Assembly (NCBI GenBank): GCA_024742485.1
Contig: JANSYK010000001.1
Coordinates: forward strand, 1,364,001-1,428,000
Direction of reading: 5' to 3'
Source: Alphaproteobacteria bacterium
Lineage (GTDB): Bacteria > Pseudomonadota > Alphaproteobacteria > Rhizobiales > Rhizobiaceae
DNA: 64,000 bases
In this document: positions 10,329 to 21,099 of the stretch, piece by piece
How positions within the stretch are numbered: the first letter of the stretch is position 1
Layout: each line of letters opens with the position of its first letter
The notes under the pieces: generated by a model
The model's input: the letters and a program-made list of their open reading frames with translations, nothing else
The model's database searches: none
What the model was told of the DNA's origin: nothing
Made by a program: the position numbers and the translations under genes

Positions 10329-12086
10329 TTACATGGCCTGCCGCCGTAGGAAGGCCGGAATCTCAAGCTGTTCGTCCTCATTGCTCGGCGCAGCAGGAGC
10401 TGCCGGCGCGCGGCCCTGATTGTCGAGATTGCCCCGCTTCGGCGCATACATGCTGGCCTCTGCCGACAATTGGCGGCGCTCGGGTGCCGGCTGCTGGCCA
10501 GCGGGAAGGTCGCCGCCCTCCTCATCCTCACGCCGACCGAGGCTGCTCGATATGCGCTTCAAAAGACCCATCGGACCACGCTCATCCTGTACGCCGCCCG
10601 AATCTGCGGTCTTGTGGCGCTGTTCCGCTTCGGCCTGCACCACCGGAGGGAAATCCTCGATGCGTGGCATTTTCGGCGCACCGCCCTGATTGACCGTTTG
10701 AGGCGCCGTTGCGGCCGGTTGTTGCGGGACCGCTTGCTGCGGGGCCATTGGTTGCTGCGTAATCGGCTGAGGGGCCGCCTGCAACTGAGGCTGAGGCGCG
10801 GCAGGCTGTGGTGCCGCCGCCTGTGCGGCAGCCGGCTGAGCAACTGCAGGCTGTGGATTGGCGCGGCTTTGCAGCGGTACCTTCGGTGTCTCAGGCTGCG
10901 CGAAGAGACGGCTTGCAGGCCGGAATTCTTCGGCTTGTGGTGCCGCAGCAGCCGGCGCTGCCGCTGGTGCAATCGCCAGTTCCTGTTCCAACTCGGCTTC
11001 AGCCAGTTTGATGGTGCTCTCGACAGGGTCCGGTTCGGCAGCGGCAGCCGGGGCGGCAGCGCGGACAACCGGACGCGGAGCGGCGGCCGGTTGCGAACTG
11101 TCACCGGCCAGGCTCTGGCTGTCCCGATCGATGCCGGTGGCCACGACGGAAACGCGAATCAGTCCCTCGAGGTCCTCGTCGAATGTCGCACCGAGAATGA
11201 TATTGGCGTCCGTGTCGACCTCTTCACGGATTCGGGTTGCCGCCTCGTCCACTTCGAACAAGGTCATGTCCCGTCCACCGGTGATGGAGATCAACAGGCC
11301 TTCGGCACCACGCATCGATGTTTCGTCGAGAAGCGGGTTGGAAATGGCGGCTTCGGCTGCCGCCATGGCCCGGCCGTCACCGGCGCCCTCACCCGTGCCC
11401 ATCATGGCTCGGCCCATCTCGCGCATGACCGACCGGACATCGGCAAAGTCGAGATTGATCAGACCTTCCTTGACCATCAGGTCGGTGATGCAGGCAACGC
11501 CTGAATAGAGCACCTGGTCCGCCATGCCAAAGGCATCTGCGAAAGTGGTCTTGTCATTGGCGATCCGGAACAGGTTCTGGTTCGGAATGACGATCAGCGT
11601 GTCGACAGAGTTCTGCAATTCCAGAATACCGTCATCGGCAAGCCGCATCCGACGCTGCCCCTCGAAATGGAAAGGCTTGGTCACCACACCGACCGTCAGG
11701 ATGCCCATATCCCGCGCAGCCTGTGCCACAACCGGCGCCGCGCCGGTTCCGGTTCCGCCGCCCATGCCGGCCGTCACGAAACACATATGAGTTCCGTTCA
11801 GGTGGTCGTTGATTTCGTCGATACATTCGCGTGCGGCCGCACATCCGACTTCCGGTTGGGATCCCGCTCCCAAACCTTCCGTCACGGCAACTCCCATCTG
11901 GATGACGCGATCGGCCTTGGTCATGGTGAGCGCCTGCGCGTCGGTGTTCGCCACGACGAAATCGACCCCCTGCAGCCCTGCATTGATCATGTTGTTGACG
12001 GCGTTGCCACCGCCACCGCCCACACCGAATACGGTGATCCGCGGCTTGAGCTCGGTAATATCCGGCTTCTGCAGATTGATAGTCAT
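10329..12086 (-). CDS. ftsZ: Cell division protein FtsZ
   Basis: Tubulin-like GTPase that forms the division ring. The protein has 585 residues, long for FtsZ. The GTP-binding signature GGGTGTG is at residues 109-115, and the tubulin fold ends near residue 320. A very long linker rich in Pro, Gln and Ala (about 320-570) follows, and the protein closes with the conserved tail EIPAFLRRQ that binds FtsA and other partners. The chosen ATG at 12086 follows GAGGTG and starts [10 protein letters not shown]; 26 more upstream codons are open but are not family-like. It lies 56 bases after ftsA and ends in a terminator. Confidence 0.97.
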   Translation of the reverse strand: MTINLQKPDITELKPRITVFGVGGGGGNAVNNMINAGLQGVDFVVANTDAQALTMTKADRVIQMGVAVTEGLGAGSQPEVGCAAARECIDEINDHLNGTHMCFVTAGMGGGTGTGAAPVVAQAARDMGILTVGVVTKPFHFEGQRRMRLADDGILELQNSVDTLIVIPNQNLFRIANDKTTFADAFGMADQVLYSGVACITDLMVKEGLINLDFADVRSVMREMGRAMMGTGEGAGDGRAMAAAEAAISNPLLDETSMRGAEGLLISITGGRDMTLFEVDEAATRIREEVDTDANIILGATFDEDLEGLIRVSVVATGIDRDSQSLAGDSSQPAAAPRPVVRAAAPAAAAEPDPVESTIKLAEAELEQELAIAPAAAPAAAAPQAEEFRPASRLFAQPETPKVPLQSRANPQPAVAQPAAAQAAAPQPAAPQPQLQAAPQPITQQPMAPQQAVPQQPAATAPQTVNQGGAPKMPRIEDFPPVVQAEAEQRHKTADSGGVQDERGPMGLLKRISSSLGRREDEEGGDLPAGQQPAPERRQLSAEASMYAPKRGNLDNQGRAPAAPAAPSNEDEQLEIPAFLRRQAM

Positions 12087-12142
12087 GGCACCTCGTTCCC
12101 TTTCAACACTTGACCGCATCGCCACGCCGGCCACTTCAGACT

Positions 12143-13468
12143 CTAAAAACTCTCTTTTAGCCACTGTCCGACGCGCGCGAACCGCCCGCCATTGACAGCC
12201 ATTCGATATCGACCCGCCCGCTCCGCGCCGCGGCTTTCGAGCGAGGCGATCTGCGGATAAATCATCAGCCCGATCGCCGTGGAAAATGCCGGCCCCTTGG
12301 CGGCAGCCGGTAGTCCGGCCACTCCGAGCGGCCGGCCAATCCGCACATTGCGCGCAAGGATACGGCGCGCCGCATCCGAGATTCCGGTCAATTGGCTGGC
12401 ACCGCCCGTCAACACGATCCGACGGCCGACGACCGGCGCGAAACCCGACCGCTGAATGCGATCACGGATCATCTCAAGCGTCTCTTCGACACGCGCCCGG
12501 ACAATTCGTGACAGGAGCGCCTTGGGCATCTGAATTGGCAGATCGCTTTCCGTGTCGCCGATCGGCGGCACTGATACGGTGTCATCGCCGGTAGTCGGCA
12601 ACGCCGAACCATGCACCACCTTCAGGCGCTCGGCATCTTCCAGCCTGGTCGAAAGACCACGCGCCAGATCCATCGTCACGTGATGTCCGCCAAGGGCGAT
12701 CGCATCCGCGTGAACCATGCGGCCTTCGGAAAATACGGAAATTGTCGTTGTGCCGCCGCCCATGTCGATACAGGCGCAGCCGATCTCCGCCTCGTCGTCC
12801 ACCAGCGCGGCAAGACCACTTGCATAGGGCGTCGCAACCATGGCCTCGACCGTCAAATGCGCCCTGTTGACGCACAGTTCGAGATTGCGCATCGGCGCCT
12901 GTTCAGCCGTTAGAACATGCATGTCGACACCCAGATGATGTCCATACATGCCCAGCGGGTCTCGCACTGCCCGTTCACCATCCAGGCTGAATCCCGTCGG
13001 GAGCGAATGCAGGACAGCTCGTTCCGCTGTCTTGATTTGCCCGGACGCCGATGCAAGGACCTTTTTCAGGTCCGACCGTTCCACCTCGTGGCCACCCAGA
13101 TCGATGGCGCCGGAATAGGTCTCGCTTTTCAGCCGCCCCGCGGACACATTGACGATCAGGGATTCAACCGTAACACCGGCGCGTTTTTCCGCTGTATGAA
13201 CAGCCAGGCGCACAGAGCTTTCAACCGCGTCCAGATCTGCAATGACACCGGCTTTGATGCCACGCGACTTGTGATGCCCGACACCGATGATTTCAATGTC
13301 ATGAGTGCGTCCCGGCAGCAGCCGGCTTTCTTCCCGGGGCGCCAGCCGGCCGATCAGGCAGACAACCTTTGTCGAACCGATATCCAGGACCGTGACGACA
13401 CTCGACCGTTTGGCAGGTAGCCCCCGCATATGCGGTACGGAGAATGACGCCGGGCGAAACACGCTCAT
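12143..13468 (-). CDS. ftsA: Cell division protein FtsA
   Basis: Actin-like ATPase that tethers FtsZ to the membrane. The 441 residues show the actin-fold motifs [16 protein letters not shown] near the N-terminus and [12 protein letters not shown] in the middle. The C-terminus [10 protein letters not shown] is the amphipathic membrane-targeting helix. The start overlaps the ftsQ stop by 4 bases (ATGA), which fixes it at 13468. The gene lies between ftsQ and ftsZ, as in most dcw clusters. Confidence 0.97.
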   Translation of the reverse strand: MSVFRPASFSVPHMRGLPAKRSSVVTVLDIGSTKVVCLIGRLAPREESRLLPGRTHDIEIIGVGHHKSRGIKAGVIADLDAVESSVRLAVHTAEKRAGVTVESLIVNVSAGRLKSETYSGAIDLGGHEVERSDLKKVLASASGQIKTAERAVLHSLPTGFSLDGERAVRDPLGMYGHHLGVDMHVLTAEQAPMRNLELCVNRAHLTVEAMVATPYASGLAALVDDEAEIGCACIDMGGGTTTISVFSEGRMVHADAIALGGHHVTMDLARGLSTRLEDAERLKVVHGSALPTTGDDTVSVPPIGDTESDLPIQMPKALLSRIVRARVEETLEMIRDRIQRSGFAPVVGRRIVLTGGASQLTGISDAARRILARNVRIGRPLGVAGLPAAAKGPAFSTAIGLMIYPQIASLESRGAERAGRYRMAVNGGRFARVGQWLKESF

Positions 13469-14400
13469 GAATTGCGTCCCCGCTTCTTGAGCATGCGGGT
13501 CCGTTCCTCGATGGCGGTGTTGCGGCGTTCCAGGGCGCGTTCCGTCAGTCCGACGGTAATGCGATCGTCAAGGCGCAGATCGACCGTCTGTATGTCCCGA
13601 TCAAGCAAAGCCTGTTCGGACTGGATCTTGCTCAGCTTGGCGAGAGCTGCTCCGGCATTCTTTTCCGGCAGGTTGACCGTGATGCCGTTTTCCAGTCGCA
13701 CATCCCAGCGCCGGTCGGCGACGCGGATGCTCGCCTTGATCCGATGCTTCAGGTCCGGCCAACCGGCCAGCAGCCTGTCAAACTCTGCCGCATGGGTGTC
13801 GGCGCCGAGACCGACAAACAGCGGAAGTGTGGAAAATCTGTGATTCTCGAAGGGTGCGATAACGCTGCCATTTTGCTCTATGAGAGACAACTCACGGCCA
13901 TGCTGCCAGATCGCGAAGGCGCGCCGCTCCGACAGTTTGACGTCGACCACATCCGGATAGACTTTCCGAACCTTGGCATCGGCCACCCAGGGCAATGAGA
14001 GGATCGCATCACGGGCACTGTCGACATCCATCGTGATAACCGATGTCCCGCCATCAAGCCCGAGTTGTTCCACCACATCGATTGGGGATGTTTCTTGATT
14101 GCCCGCCACATCGACACGCTCAACCGCAAATCCGGCCGAGGATGTGGTCACTTCCATCAATGCCTTGAAGTGGCCGCCGGCAAAAACCCCGTAAAGTCCG
14201 GTCGCAGCAAACAGCGACAGCGCCGCAACGGCGCCCATGTGACGCGGCACGACGATCCTGCCATCAACAAGTGCCGTCAGGAAACGCATCGGACGACGCA
14301 AAACACGTGGCAGCACAACACCCAGATCCTCGGCGCCGCCCATCTGACGGGCGCCGATGCCGGGCCAATTGCCGATCCACTTGTTTATCAACGCTCGCAC
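13465..14400 (-). CDS. ftsQ: Cell division protein FtsQ
   Basis: Bitopic division protein linking the divisome to wall synthesis. The 311-residue protein has a cytoplasmic N-terminus, one membrane helix (about residues 55-72, [16 protein letters not shown]), a POTRA domain beginning [11 protein letters not shown] and then the FtsQ domain. The start is a GTG at 14400 inside the end of ddlB, giving a 13-base overlap; a later ATG (MGGAEDLG) would remove 19 residues and is a possible alternative. The stop overlaps ftsA by 4 bases. Confidence 0.92.
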   Translation of the reverse strand: MRALINKWIGNWPGIGARQMGGAEDLGVVLPRVLRRPMRFLTALVDGRIVVPRHMGAVAALSLFAATGLYGVFAGGHFKALMEVTTSSAGFAVERVDVAGNQETSPIDVVEQLGLDGGTSVITMDVDSARDAILSLPWVADAKVRKVYPDVVDVKLSERRAFAIWQHGRELSLIEQNGSVIAPFENHRFSTLPLFVGLGADTHAAEFDRLLAGWPDLKHRIKASIRVADRRWDVRLENGITVNLPEKNAGAALAKLSKIQSEQALLDRDIQTVDLRLDDRITVGLTERALERRNTAIEERTRMLKKRGRNS

Positions 14401-15317
14401 GAAGCGTCCTCCACCATCCAGGTCATTAGCGCACCGAAATCATATCCGGCGAGTTGCGCGAGTTCGGGCACCAGGGACGTGGGTGTCATGCCTGGCTGCG
14501 TATTGATTTCCAGCCAGATGACTTCGCCATCATCCGAAAAACGGTCGTCAAATCGAAAATCGGAACGGCTTACGCCGCGACACCCGAGAGCTTGATGCGC
14601 CTTGAGCGACAGTTTCTGAATTTTTTGGTAAATATTTGGTAAAATTTTTGCCGGGAATTCGTGTTTTGAGCCACCTTTAATATATTTTGATTCATAATCG
14701 TAGAAACTCGACCCGACCGGGATGATTTCGGTCACGCCGAGCACCTCGTCGCCCATCACGGCGCAGGTCAGCTCGCGGCCGTGAATGAATCGTTCAACCA
14801 TTACCCGATCACTGTATGGCCAGTCGTGGGCACCAAGGATCTGCGGCGGATGAGACTGGTCTTCCATCACGATCACCACACCGAAGCTCGAGCCCTCTGT
14901 CACCGGCTTGACGACATAGGGTGGCTCCATGGGATGGGAACCCAGAATGTCATGGCGGATGACGACCAGTTCCTCGGCCACCGGAATGCCGGCTGCCGCG
15001 GCGATCGTCTTGGCGTATTGCTTGTCCATGGCCAGCGCAGAGGCCGTCACACCGGAATGGGTATAGGGAATGGCCAGATACTCGAGAATGCCTTGAATTG
15101 CGCCGTCTTCGCCGAGCGGCCCGTGCAGGGCATTGAACGCCACATCCGGGTTCAGATCCGCAAGCACTGCCGCAACATCACGCCCCACATCAACCCGCGT
15201 AACGCGATACCCCTCGCTTTCAAGCGCTGCCGCACAGGCCTCGCCAGACGAAAGACTGACCGGTCGCTCTGATGACAGACCGCCCATCAGCACCGCAACA
15301 TGCTGCTTATTACCCAT
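14388..15317 (-). CDS. ddlB: D-alanine--D-alanine ligase
   Basis: ATP-grasp enzyme that makes the D-Ala-D-Ala dipeptide used by MurF. The 309 residues are normal for DdlB. Motifs include [16 protein letters not shown] at the N-terminus, the phosphate-binding EGSSFGV and the metal-binding [14 protein letters not shown] near the end. A stretch at about 14615-14705 is strikingly AT-rich compared with the rest of the gene and encodes a segment rich in Lys, Ile and Tyr (near [11 protein letters not shown]). It is separated from murB by three unrelated genes and a 215-bp gap, so it probably starts its own transcript that continues into ftsQAZ. Confidence 0.96.
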   Translation of the reverse strand: MGNKQHVAVLMGGLSSERPVSLSSGEACAAALESEGYRVTRVDVGRDVAAVLADLNPDVAFNALHGPLGEDGAIQGILEYLAIPYTHSGVTASALAMDKQYAKTIAAAAGIPVAEELVVIRHDILGSHPMEPPYVVKPVTEGSSFGVVIVMEDQSHPPQILGAHDWPYSDRVMVERFIHGRELTCAVMGDEVLGVTEIIPVGSSFYDYESKYIKGGSKHEFPAKILPNIYQKIQKLSLKAHQALGCRGVSRSDFRFDDRFSDDGEVIWLEINTQPGMTPTSLVPELAQLAGYDFGALMTWMVEDASCER

Positions 15318-15533
15318 CCTAATCCTTCCGCTGCTGACCGCCTGCCCTGTTTCTCAGCCACATGCCCTGCTACGCCCCTGCAGGACCACAACGAATCACA
15401 TTACGGACAACTAAGGCCAGTAGAATCAGAGAGTTGCGGCGACCGCAACCATTTTGACATCAATTATCATATATCTGGCTGGTGCCGGGCTGGTGCCGGA
15501 TCAACGCAAGTGGCGGCGCCACACATCATGCCA

Positions 15534-16112
15534 TCATGACACACAGGCACCGGTTCGCGGCCACGGCACAGGATGGGTCTTGGTACGCAGGCCACGTCCA
15601 GCAAGGTTCATGTCGATTTCACATATCTGTCTGAGCAGACGGTCGACACGCTTTCTGGGCAGTCTACCCCTGTTGGTGCATCGCAATGTTCCGGCTGAAT
15701 TGCTGGCAACCTTTTGTGGCTGACCGACGATCCGACACCCGAGAAGAAAATACCCGGCCTTGTCGTAAAAATCCGCCGATCTGGCCGTAATGTCGTGTTT
15801 CGTGTTGTTTCTCAGTTCGACGATTAGCGTGAAGTGGGAGACATTGCGAAATCCGGCTTTCTTGGACGGTGCCGGGCGTTGCTCGTGACTGAAATTGGCA
15901 TCGACAAAGTGGATCTCAACCGGATCCGGCGGAATATCAATGATGGCGGGCAATTCGCGGCCAACAATCCACAATGCAGCCGCCGCGACAACGGCGGCGA
16001 ACAAGCCAAAAAGCCTCAAGCGCCGGATGTTTTTCAATCCTGTGCCGTATCGGACCACCCAACGCATCAATCGTCTTGGCGCAGATCCGGATGTATTGAT
16101 CCGCTTGCGCAT
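15534..16112 (-). CDS. Hypothetical membrane-anchored protein (192 aa)
   Basis: I do not recognise this protein. From the ATG at 16112, preceded by GAGGTG, it has a basic N-terminus, one membrane helix near LFGLFAAVVAAAALWIV and a periplasmic-type domain of about 135 residues. The domain includes a beta-rich stretch (FTLIVELRNNTKHDI) and two cysteines (LLGCRIVG and GTLRCTN) that could form a disulfide. The arrangement looks like an N-terminally anchored beta-sandwich that binds or modifies something outside the membrane, but no function can be assigned. It lies between DUF3096 and ddlB inside the dcw cluster. The frame is open 38 codons further upstream. Confidence 0.65.
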   Translation of the reverse strand: MRKRINTSGSAPRRLMRWVVRYGTGLKNIRRLRLFGLFAAVVAAAALWIVGRELPAIIDIPPDPVEIHFVDANFSHEQRPAPSKKAGFRNVSHFTLIVELRNNTKHDITARSADFYDKAGYFLLGCRIVGQPQKVASNSAGTLRCTNRGRLPRKRVDRLLRQICEIDMNLAGRGLRTKTHPVPWPRTGACVS

Positions 16113-16295
16113 GCCCACCTCAACTCCTTGCCCCCGGGGTTCACCATTTTTGGAACCAGCGTCGGTGTGAGTCAAGATTGAGCCGCGTCGCACGGATTCG
16201 CGCATAGCGTTCAGGCGATTCGACACCTCCGGTCAGGCGAAATCCGACCATTTGCGGCGCGGCGCACCGGAAAACCTTATTGTTGTTGGGAAGTC

Positions 16296-16451
16296 CTACC
16301 CGCCGCTGATGACATTCGGCCAAAGGCCGAGAATGCCGAACAGGATGAGGTAGAATGCAACAACATAGTTTAACAGGCGCGGCATGATAAGGATCAGAAT
16401 TCCGGCGATCAGCGCAATCAGCGGCTGAATGGTCAATACGTTGATTTCCAT
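16296..16451 (-). CDS. DUF3096 family small membrane protein (51 aa)
   Basis: A short hydrophobic protein beginning MEINVLTIQPLIALIAG and continuing ILIMPRLLNYVVAFYLI, which is the pattern of DUF3096: two membrane helices split by the MPRLLNY motif. Family function is unknown. The ATG at 16451 has a strong ribosome site (GAGGAG), which decides against the 36-codon longer open frame. The gene lies between the GGDEF gene and the anchored hypothetical protein. Identification is from pattern memory. Confidence 0.8.
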   Translation of the reverse strand: MEINVLTIQPLIALIAGILILIMPRLLNYVVAFYLILFGILGLWPNVISGG

Positions 16452-16684
16452 TGGGCTAGCTCCTCGATTAGATAAACCAGTGCAATCGAAGAGAACACTT
16501 TCACCAACACCCGCAGATTGCAATGTCCCGTCCCCTGTGCATCCACCGTAAAAAAACACCTGGCCGGTGAGCAGATAAGTCGGTCATTTGGCGCTGAAGT
16601 CAGCCGCAAATCCGGCGTTTTGCCGATTGTTGCGAAACCAGGTCAGATCGCCACAAACGCGCCGCAAATCGAATTCCCGCAATC

Positions 16685-17491
16685 TTAAGAAACCCTTGAA
16701 AGGGAATGCTGAATCTTCATCTCAGCTTTCTCCCGGTTCTCCGGATTGCGATAGGCAACTCGATTGCGGCCTGAACGCTTTGCGGCATAAAGCGACTGAT
16801 CCGCATGATTCATGATCGCATGCATGCGTTCACGGACCGGTGCCGGCGCGATTCCAATGCTTACTGTTATGGGATGAATCACCCCTTCGTGTGGTTGAAA
16901 AGGCAACCTCTCGACGCTCTGCCGAATATCTTCAGCCATTTCCCAGGCTTTTTCCGGCGCCAGGTCCGACACGAAAAGCGCAAACTCTTCTCCCCCAAGC
17001 CGGCCGAGTATGTCCGATCGCCTGATATGACGGTTCAGTATCGATACAATCGCCAGCAATGCGCCATCGCCCGCCTGGTGACCGTATCGGTCATTGATCT
17101 GTTTGAAACAATCCACGTCGATCATCATGAGGAAGCCGGCATCGGCCTTGCGCCGTCGGTATTTCGTTTTCGTCAGGAAGCTCTCGCGGTTGAGCAGACC
17201 GGTCATCTGGTCGATCGACGCCCGGTGTACTGCCTGCTCGTGCAAACTGCGCAGTTCCTCATGCGCAGCCAGCAGGTCGCGATGCAGCTGGTCGGCCTTC
17301 TCCCGCTGACGAAAGAGAAAAAGTGCCGATGGTATGGAGACGACAAGCGGCACGATGGTTGCAATCGACAGGGCCATGGTCATTGCTTCGTCGTTCGCAC
17401 CGTTCAATCTCATCAGAAGGAAGGTACACGTTACAGAGGCAGCAAGCGCCGCCAGGGCAATTGTCAAAACCTGTCGATACATCGTTGTCAT
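16685..17491 (-). CDS. Membrane GGDEF diguanylate cyclase
   Basis: Predicted to make the second messenger c-di-GMP from two GTP. The protein has 268 residues: two membrane helices (about 8-27 and 41-60), a short coiled linker (66-92) and a GGDEF domain beginning DQMTGLLNRESF. The active-site loop is GGEEF (166-170), a functional variant, and the product-inhibition I-site RxxD is intact as RRSD (157-160), five residues before it. No other sensor domain is present. It is unusual to find such a gene between murB and ddlB inside the division cluster on the same strand. The last 20 codons are polar and family-poor. Confidence 0.92.
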   Translation of the reverse strand: MTTMYRQVLTIALAALAASVTCTFLLMRLNGANDEAMTMALSIATIVPLVVSIPSALFLFRQREKADQLHRDLLAAHEELRSLHEQAVHRASIDQMTGLLNRESFLTKTKYRRRKADAGFLMMIDVDCFKQINDRYGHQAGDGALLAIVSILNRHIRRSDILGRLGGEEFALFVSDLAPEKAWEMAEDIRQSVERLPFQPHEGVIHPITVSIGIAPAPVRERMHAIMNHADQSLYAAKRSGRNRVAYRNPENREKAEMKIQHSLSRVS

Positions 17492-17596
17492 ATTCCACCG
17501 GTCCGACGGTGATTCAAGAAATCTGCCATGACAGGCTTTATTTTTCGTTGCTGCCCGAACGGCCGACGGTCAGTTCATGACAACGCGTTCCGGCAT

Positions 17597-18568
17597 CTAC
17601 AACAACCGTCCGAGGAAGTCCTGGACCAATTGTCCGTCACGGAACCGACCTAACCGTTTGATTTCCCATTCAAGCCGGATTCCCGAGCGCTCCAGCACTC
17701 GGGCACGCACGGTTTCACCGAGTTGTTCCAGATCATAGGCCGTCGCCGATCCAGTATTGATCATGAAATTGCAGTGCATCGGAGACATCTGGGCACCGCC
17801 CACCATCATTCCGCGGCACCCGGCCGCGTCGATTTCCTTCCATGCCGAAGTACCGGGCGGGTTCTTGAAGGTGGACCCGCCAGTCTTTTCACGAATGGGC
17901 TGGACGGACTCGCGATGTTGCTGAACGGCGTCCATATCCTGACGAATCACATCCTGATCTTCACGATATCCTTCGAAAATGGCGTGGGTGAAGATCAGGT
18001 CGTCCGGTGCCTCGCTGTGCCGGTAGGAGTATCCCATTTCGTCATTGCTGAGCACCTGCTTGCGACCAGATCGGTCAAGCGCGTGCACCTCCACCAGGCG
18101 TTCACGGGTTTCCACTCCATTGGCGCCGGCATTCATGCGCAAAGCGCCGCCAATGGCACCCGGTATGCCATGGTAGAAGTGAAATCCTCCGATCCCCGCA
18201 TAATGCGCGGCGGCCGCCAGCTTCTTGTCTGGACAGGCCGCGCCAGCCTGCATGCGGGTTTCCGAAATCTGGTCACATTGGCCAAACCCCTTGGCCGAGA
18301 GACGGATGACCAGTCCGGGAACACCACCGTCACGAATGAGCAGATTGGACCCGATCCCCATGACAAGCACCGGAACCTCTGTCGGCAATTCACTCAGGAC
18401 CGCCGCCAGATCATCACGATCGGCCGGTTGGAACAGGATTTGCGCCGGGCCACCGACGCGAAGCCACGTAACCCCATCCAAAGGTGCGTCGGCTGTCACA
18501 CGGCCGCGGGCGCCGGCAAACGCCGGTGCCAATTCATCCAGCAAAGCTTGTCCATTCGCCGCAGTCAT
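17597..18568 (-). CDS. murB: UDP-N-acetylmuramate dehydrogenase MurB
   Basis: Flavoenzyme that reduces UDP-GlcNAc-enolpyruvate to UDP-MurNAc. From the ATG at 18568 it has 323 residues, the usual rhizobial length. The FAD-binding segment [16 protein letters not shown] and the later YSYRHSE and GSTFKNP motifs are present. The start overlaps the murC stop by 4 bases, which settles it against the 17-codon longer frame. It is the last wall-synthesis gene before the three inserted genes. Confidence 0.96.
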   Translation of the reverse strand: MTAANGQALLDELAPAFAGARGRVTADAPLDGVTWLRVGGPAQILFQPADRDDLAAVLSELPTEVPVLVMGIGSNLLIRDGGVPGLVIRLSAKGFGQCDQISETRMQAGAACPDKKLAAAAHYAGIGGFHFYHGIPGAIGGALRMNAGANGVETRERLVEVHALDRSGRKQVLSNDEMGYSYRHSEAPDDLIFTHAIFEGYREDQDVIRQDMDAVQQHRESVQPIREKTGGSTFKNPPGTSAWKEIDAAGCRGMMVGGAQMSPMHCNFMINTGSATAYDLEQLGETVRARVLERSGIRLEWEIKRLGRFRDGQLVQDFLGRLL

Positions 18569-19980
18569 TGCGCCCCCTGATCGATCTTTGCCAGATCGTT
18601 CGGCAGAGCCGCCGCCCAACTCGTGATGCTCCCGGCGCCCAGACAGATCACGAAGTCACCGTCTCTTGCTTCCGATGCAATCAGCGGCGCCAGGTGTTCC
18701 TGACCGTCAAGCACCCGTGCGTCTCGATGCCCCGCCGCCTTCATGCGCAACACAAGCTCGTCTGACGTCACACCCTCGATGGGGTCCTCACCGGCAGTAA
18801 AAACCGGCGCAATTGCCACGACGTCGGCATCATTGAAGCAGGCCGCAAAATCATCGAACAGGCTATGCAGGCGCGTGAAACGGTGTGGCTGGGCAATGGC
18901 GATCACCCGTCCTGAACAGGCATCCCGCGCAGCGCCGAGCACCGCTTTGATTTCAACCGGATGGTGGGCATAATCGTCAAAAATGTCGACACCTCGCCAA
19001 GTACCCACATGGGTAAACCGACGCTTGACGCCGCCAAAGGCGGCAAGACCCTTGGCAATCGCTTCGGCGCCAATGCCAAGCTCATGGGCGACCGCAATGG
19101 CCGCGGTCGCATTGGAAACATTGTGACGGCCCGGCATCGGCAAACGCAAATCGCCAATGTCGATCATCTCGCCGGTTTTTCGCTGGCGAATGCTGATGTC
19201 GAACACGGATGTCGCTCCATCCATCCGATGGTTTGAATAGCGCACATCGGACTGCGGGTTTTCGCCATAGGTGACAATGCGGCGGTCATCGATCCGGCTG
19301 ACAAGGGACTGGACCTCCGGATGATCGAGGCACATGACCCCGAATCCGTAGAAGGGAACATTCTCGACGAATTGGGCAAAGGCATCGCGCACATTGTCAA
19401 AGGTACCATAAAAATCCAGGTGTTCCGGATCGATATTGGTGACGACCGCAACGTCGGCCGGCAGTTTCAGAAAGGTTCCATCCGATTCATCGGCTTCGAC
19501 AACCATCCATTCGCCCTCGCCCATCCGCGCATTGGTGCCATAGGCATTGATGATTCCGCCATTGATGACGGTCGGATCCAGCCCTCCGGCATCCAGCAGC
19601 GTGGCTACCATCGATGTTGTCGTTGTCTTGCCGTGTGTTCCGCCGATTGCCACGGAATTGCGAAACCGCATCAGTTCTGCCAGCATTTCCGCGCGCCGCA
19701 CAACAGGCAGGCTGCGTTCGCGTGCGGCCAGCAATTCCGGATTGTCGGGTCGAATGGCGGTCGACACGACAACAACTTCCGCGTCGCCGAGGTTTTCGCC
19801 CCGGTGTCCGATCGAGACCGGAATGTCGTGCGCCCGCAGCCGCTGGACATTGGCATTGTCCGAAATATCGGACCCCTGAACACGATGACCGAGATTGTGC
19901 AACATTTCGGCAATGCCGCTCATGCCGATGCCGCCGATTCCGACGAAATGCACAAGACCGATATTTTGCGGCATTTTCAT
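18565..19980 (-). CDS. murC: UDP-N-acetylmuramate--L-alanine ligase MurC
   Basis: Adds L-alanine to UDP-MurNAc, the first step of stem-peptide assembly. The 471 residues show the N-terminal nucleotide-binding loop [14 protein letters not shown], the ATP P-loop [10 protein letters not shown], the EADESDGTF motif and the [10 protein letters not shown] region. The gene overlaps murG upstream and murB downstream by 4 bases each, indicating tight translational coupling. Confidence 0.97.
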   Translation of the reverse strand: MKMPQNIGLVHFVGIGGIGMSGIAEMLHNLGHRVQGSDISDNANVQRLRAHDIPVSIGHRGENLGDAEVVVVSTAIRPDNPELLAARERSLPVVRRAEMLAELMRFRNSVAIGGTHGKTTTTSMVATLLDAGGLDPTVINGGIINAYGTNARMGEGEWMVVEADESDGTFLKLPADVAVVTNIDPEHLDFYGTFDNVRDAFAQFVENVPFYGFGVMCLDHPEVQSLVSRIDDRRIVTYGENPQSDVRYSNHRMDGATSVFDISIRQRKTGEMIDIGDLRLPMPGRHNVSNATAAIAVAHELGIGAEAIAKGLAAFGGVKRRFTHVGTWRGVDIFDDYAHHPVEIKAVLGAARDACSGRVIAIAQPHRFTRLHSLFDDFAACFNDADVVAIAPVFTAGEDPIEGVTSDELVLRMKAAGHRDARVLDGQEHLAPLIASEARDGDFVICLGAGSITSWAAALPNDLAKIDQGAQ

Positions 19981-21098
19981 TGTTGATCTTTCTGTTTCTC
20001 AAATGGTGATTGACCGCTTGCCATATCCTCAACCAGATCGGCAAGCAAGCGCGCGGCGTCGGGACGGCCGGTCTCCCTGGCTTGGCGTGCCATGGTCGCA
20101 AGCTGCTCAGGATTGCCGGCCAGATCGCTCAACACATTCGCCAGGCTTTGCGGCGTTAACTCGGACTGCCGCACCACACGCGCACCACCCTTTTTTTCCA
20201 ACGCGGCTGCATTGGCCGCCTGATCGTGATCCAGCGCATGCGGAAACGGCACCAGGATCGCCGGGCGCCCGATCGTCGACAGTTCCGATACGGTCGAAGC
20301 TCCCGAACGACTGATAACAAGATGGGCATTGGCCATCCGTTTCGCCATCCCGGCAAAAAAGGGAGAGACCTCAGCCTTGATCCCATTGTCACGATAATAG
20401 GCTTCGACATCATCCTTGTCTTCGGGGCGTGCCTGCTGGGTTATCCGCAGTCGCCGGCGGAAATCCTCCGGCAACTGGTCAATGGTCGCCGGCAGAATCT
20501 CCGAGAAGAACCGGGCGCCCTGGCTACCGCCGAAGACCAGCAAATGGAAGTCGTCATCCTTGGCAGGCGCTTTGTAGGGCGTCTTTGCCGCCTCCAGCAC
20601 ATCGGGGCGCACCGGATTGCCCGTGGTGATAATCTTGTCACCGTGGACGCCCGTTCCCGGCTCAAGAAATCCGCCGGCGATAACGTCTACGCGGCCGGCA
20701 AGAAAACGATTGGCCCGACCCATGACAGCATTCTGTTCCTGGATCATGGCGGGCATTGCGGCCCGTGTGGCCGCCATCAGGGGCGGCAATGTCGGATATC
20801 CTCCAAAGCCGACGACCGCGTCCGGTTTGATCCTGGCCAATAGCCGGCCGGAATCGCGCAATCCCCTGAACAGGGCGATTCCGGTTCGAATCAGAGCGAC
20901 CGGGTTTTTCGACGTGATGGTCGCCGACGGGACCACATGAACCTCGTCGGCGGGAAAGTTGTCCGAAAACCGCTGTGCCCTGCGGTCAGTCACCAGATGG
21001 ATGCGGTAACCGCGGTCACGCAGCTCATGCGCAAGCGCCTCTGCGGGAAACAGATGTCCACCAGTCCCGCCGGCCGAAAGAAGAATCAGCTTGCTCAC
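19977..21098 (-). CDS. murG: UDP-GlcNAc--undecaprenyl-pyrophosphoryl-MurNAc-pentapeptide transferase MurG
   Basis: Membrane-associated glycosyltransferase that converts lipid I to lipid II. The 373 residues include the N-terminal [10 protein letters not shown] loop, the second glycine loop [11 protein letters not shown] and the donor-binding [12 protein letters not shown]. The start is a GTG at 21098, one base after the ftsW stop; the ATG that overlaps it reads straight into a stop, so GTG is the only workable start at this position. It ends in an ATGA overlap with murC. Confidence 0.96.
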   Translation of the reverse strand: MSKLILLSAGGTGGHLFPAEALAHELRDRGYRIHLVTDRRAQRFSDNFPADEVHVVPSATITSKNPVALIRTGIALFRGLRDSGRLLARIKPDAVVGFGGYPTLPPLMAATRAAMPAMIQEQNAVMGRANRFLAGRVDVIAGGFLEPGTGVHGDKIITTGNPVRPDVLEAAKTPYKAPAKDDDFHLLVFGGSQGARFFSEILPATIDQLPEDFRRRLRITQQARPEDKDDVEAYYRDNGIKAEVSPFFAGMAKRMANAHLVISRSGASTVSELSTIGRPAILVPFPHALDHDQAANAAALEKKGGARVVRQSELTPQSLANVLSDLAGNPEQLATMARQARETGRPDAARLLADLVEDMASGQSPFEKQKDQQ

Positions 21099-21099
21099 A

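Noticed and set aside
10470-11504. Plus-strand open frame of 344 codons within ftsZ
   Set aside because: Antisense to the GC-rich FtsZ linker and core; Arg/Gly-rich product of the kind expected from shadow frames.
15433-15449. GTTGCGG-CGA-CCGCAAC hairpin upstream of ddlB
   Set aside because: Perfect but short, with no T-run on either strand; could not be assigned as terminator or operator.
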